NCBI GenBank assembly: GCA_035513275.1
Contig: DATKCJ010000040.1
Location: 1 to 12,592 of the forward strand
Source of the DNA: DATKCJ01 sp035513275
Lineage (GTDB): Bacteria; Verrucomicrobiota; Verrucomicrobiia; Opitutales; Opitutaceae
DNA length: 12,592 nucleotides
Reading direction: 5' to 3'
Made by a program: the position numbers and the translations under genes. Below are positions 12,207 through 12,592 of the stretch, piece by piece. Every line of letters starts with the position of its first letter. The first letter of the stretch is position 1. Below the pieces are notes generated by a model. That model did not search any database. It was not told the DNA's origin and worked only from the letters and a program-made list of their open reading frames with translations.

Positions 12207-12592
12207 TCACCGGAAGTTCTCGAGCGAGTCGCCGGCGAGCCGGCAGACCTTCCAGTCATCCATGAACCGCGCGCCGATCGACTGGTAGAAGCCGATGGCC
12301 GGCGTGTTCCAGTCGAGCACCGCCCACTCCATCCGGCCACAGCCGCGCTCGCGCGCCACGCCGGCGAGGTGCAGCAGGAGTGTGCGCCCGATGCCGCGCC
12401 CGCGAAATGCCGGCTTCACAAACAGGTCCTCGAGGTAGAGCCCCGGTTTGGCGAGGAACGTGCTGAAGTTGTGGAAGTAGATCGCGAAGCCCGCTGGCTC
12501 GGCATCGGCAAACGCCAGCACACATCGCGCAGCGGGCGGCGCTGCATCGGGAAACAGCGTTGCCTCGATCCGTTCTTTTGTCGCCTCGACTT
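12207..12592 (-). CDS. GNAT-family N-acetyltransferase, N-terminus cut by window edge
   Basis: The minus-strand frame is open to the end of the window, so at least 127 residues are present and the true start lies beyond it. The domain matches GNAT enzymes that acetylate amines with acetyl-CoA. LYLEDLFVKPAFRGRGIG holds the acetyl-CoA loop (R/Q-x-x-G-x-G/A reads RGRGIG), then the helix RTLLLHLAGVARERG, the strand MEWAVLDWNTPAIGFY and the closing GARFMDDWKVCRL. The LDWN…AIxFYxSxGA segment resembles the diamine (spermidine/spermine) acetyltransferase-like subgroup, a suggestion for the substrate rather than a proof. The upstream part visible here (EATKERIEATLF) continues the same domain. It probably heads the minus-strand group that includes the two hypothetical genes. 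Confidence 0.88.
   Translation of the reverse strand, partial: VEATKERIEATLFPDAAPPAARCVLAFADAEPAGFAIYFHNFSTFLAKPGLYLEDLFVKPAFRGRGIGRTLLLHLAGVARERGCGRMEWAVLDWNTPAIGFYQSIGARFMDDWKVCRLAGDSLENFR

Noticed and set aside
11143..12288. 381-residue plus-strand open frame
   Set aside because: It is antisense to the secreted hypothetical gene; Ser/Pro/Arg/Thr-rich low-complexity translation is typical of a shadow in high-GC DNA. The minus strand has the signal peptide.

Overview
The window is a high-GC bacterial chromosome segment with no tRNA, rRNA, CRISPR array or recognisable transposase. The gene families, sparse Shine-Dalgarno sites, frequent GTG/TTG starts and a Gram-negative outer-membrane protein (LpxR family) suggest an Opitutaceae-like Verrucomicrobiota. 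That assignment is an inference from general knowledge, not from a search.

Layout. (1) 1-3674, plus strand: the end of a short-chain dehydrogenase, then a tight run of a COG1092-type SAM methyltransferase, an LpxR-like lipid A 3'-O-deacylase, a SIS-domain sugar-phosphate protein and the pseudouridine synthase RsuA. Gaps inside the run are 2, 8 and 4 bases, so it is probably one operon. (2) 3675-5140, minus strand: a lower-GC patch with a ParE/RelE-type toxin, its overlapping addiction-module antitoxin and a HAD phosphatase. A decayed 50-base copy of the rsuA 3' end lies on the far side of the toxin-antitoxin pair, so the pair is bracketed by direct repeats. (3) 5141-5451: intergenic, with small palindromes. 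(4) 5452-7735, plus strand: a 96-residue secreted protein followed by a strong terminator, a frameshifted CDP-alcohol phosphatidyltransferase, an antibiotic-biosynthesis-monooxygenase-fold protein and a zinc-ribbon SAM methyltransferase. (5) 7757-8506, minus strand: an Fes/esterase-D-like alpha/beta hydrolase. (6) 8602-8664: an exceptionally long hairpin in front of a LysE/RhtB exporter. (7) 9360-10380, plus strand: a GDP-mannose-hydrolase-type Nudix protein and an acidic protein of unknown function. (8) 10383-10530: intergenic, dense in palindromes. (9) 10576-12592, minus strand: a 108-residue conserved hypothetical, a 395-residue secreted hypothetical and a GNAT acetyltransferase cut by the window edge.

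Most genes are single-function housekeeping or accessory genes and do not form one pathway. A loose theme is the cell envelope: LpxR remodels lipid A, the CDP-alcohol transferase makes phospholipid head groups, the Nudix enzyme resembles one acting on GDP-sugars, and the zinc-ribbon methyltransferase resembles those of polysaccharide loci. I do not see a clear new multi-gene system. The observations most worth checking are the toxin-antitoxin insertion with the duplicated rsuA end, the 63-base hairpin, and the two-base deletion in the CDP-alcohol transferase.
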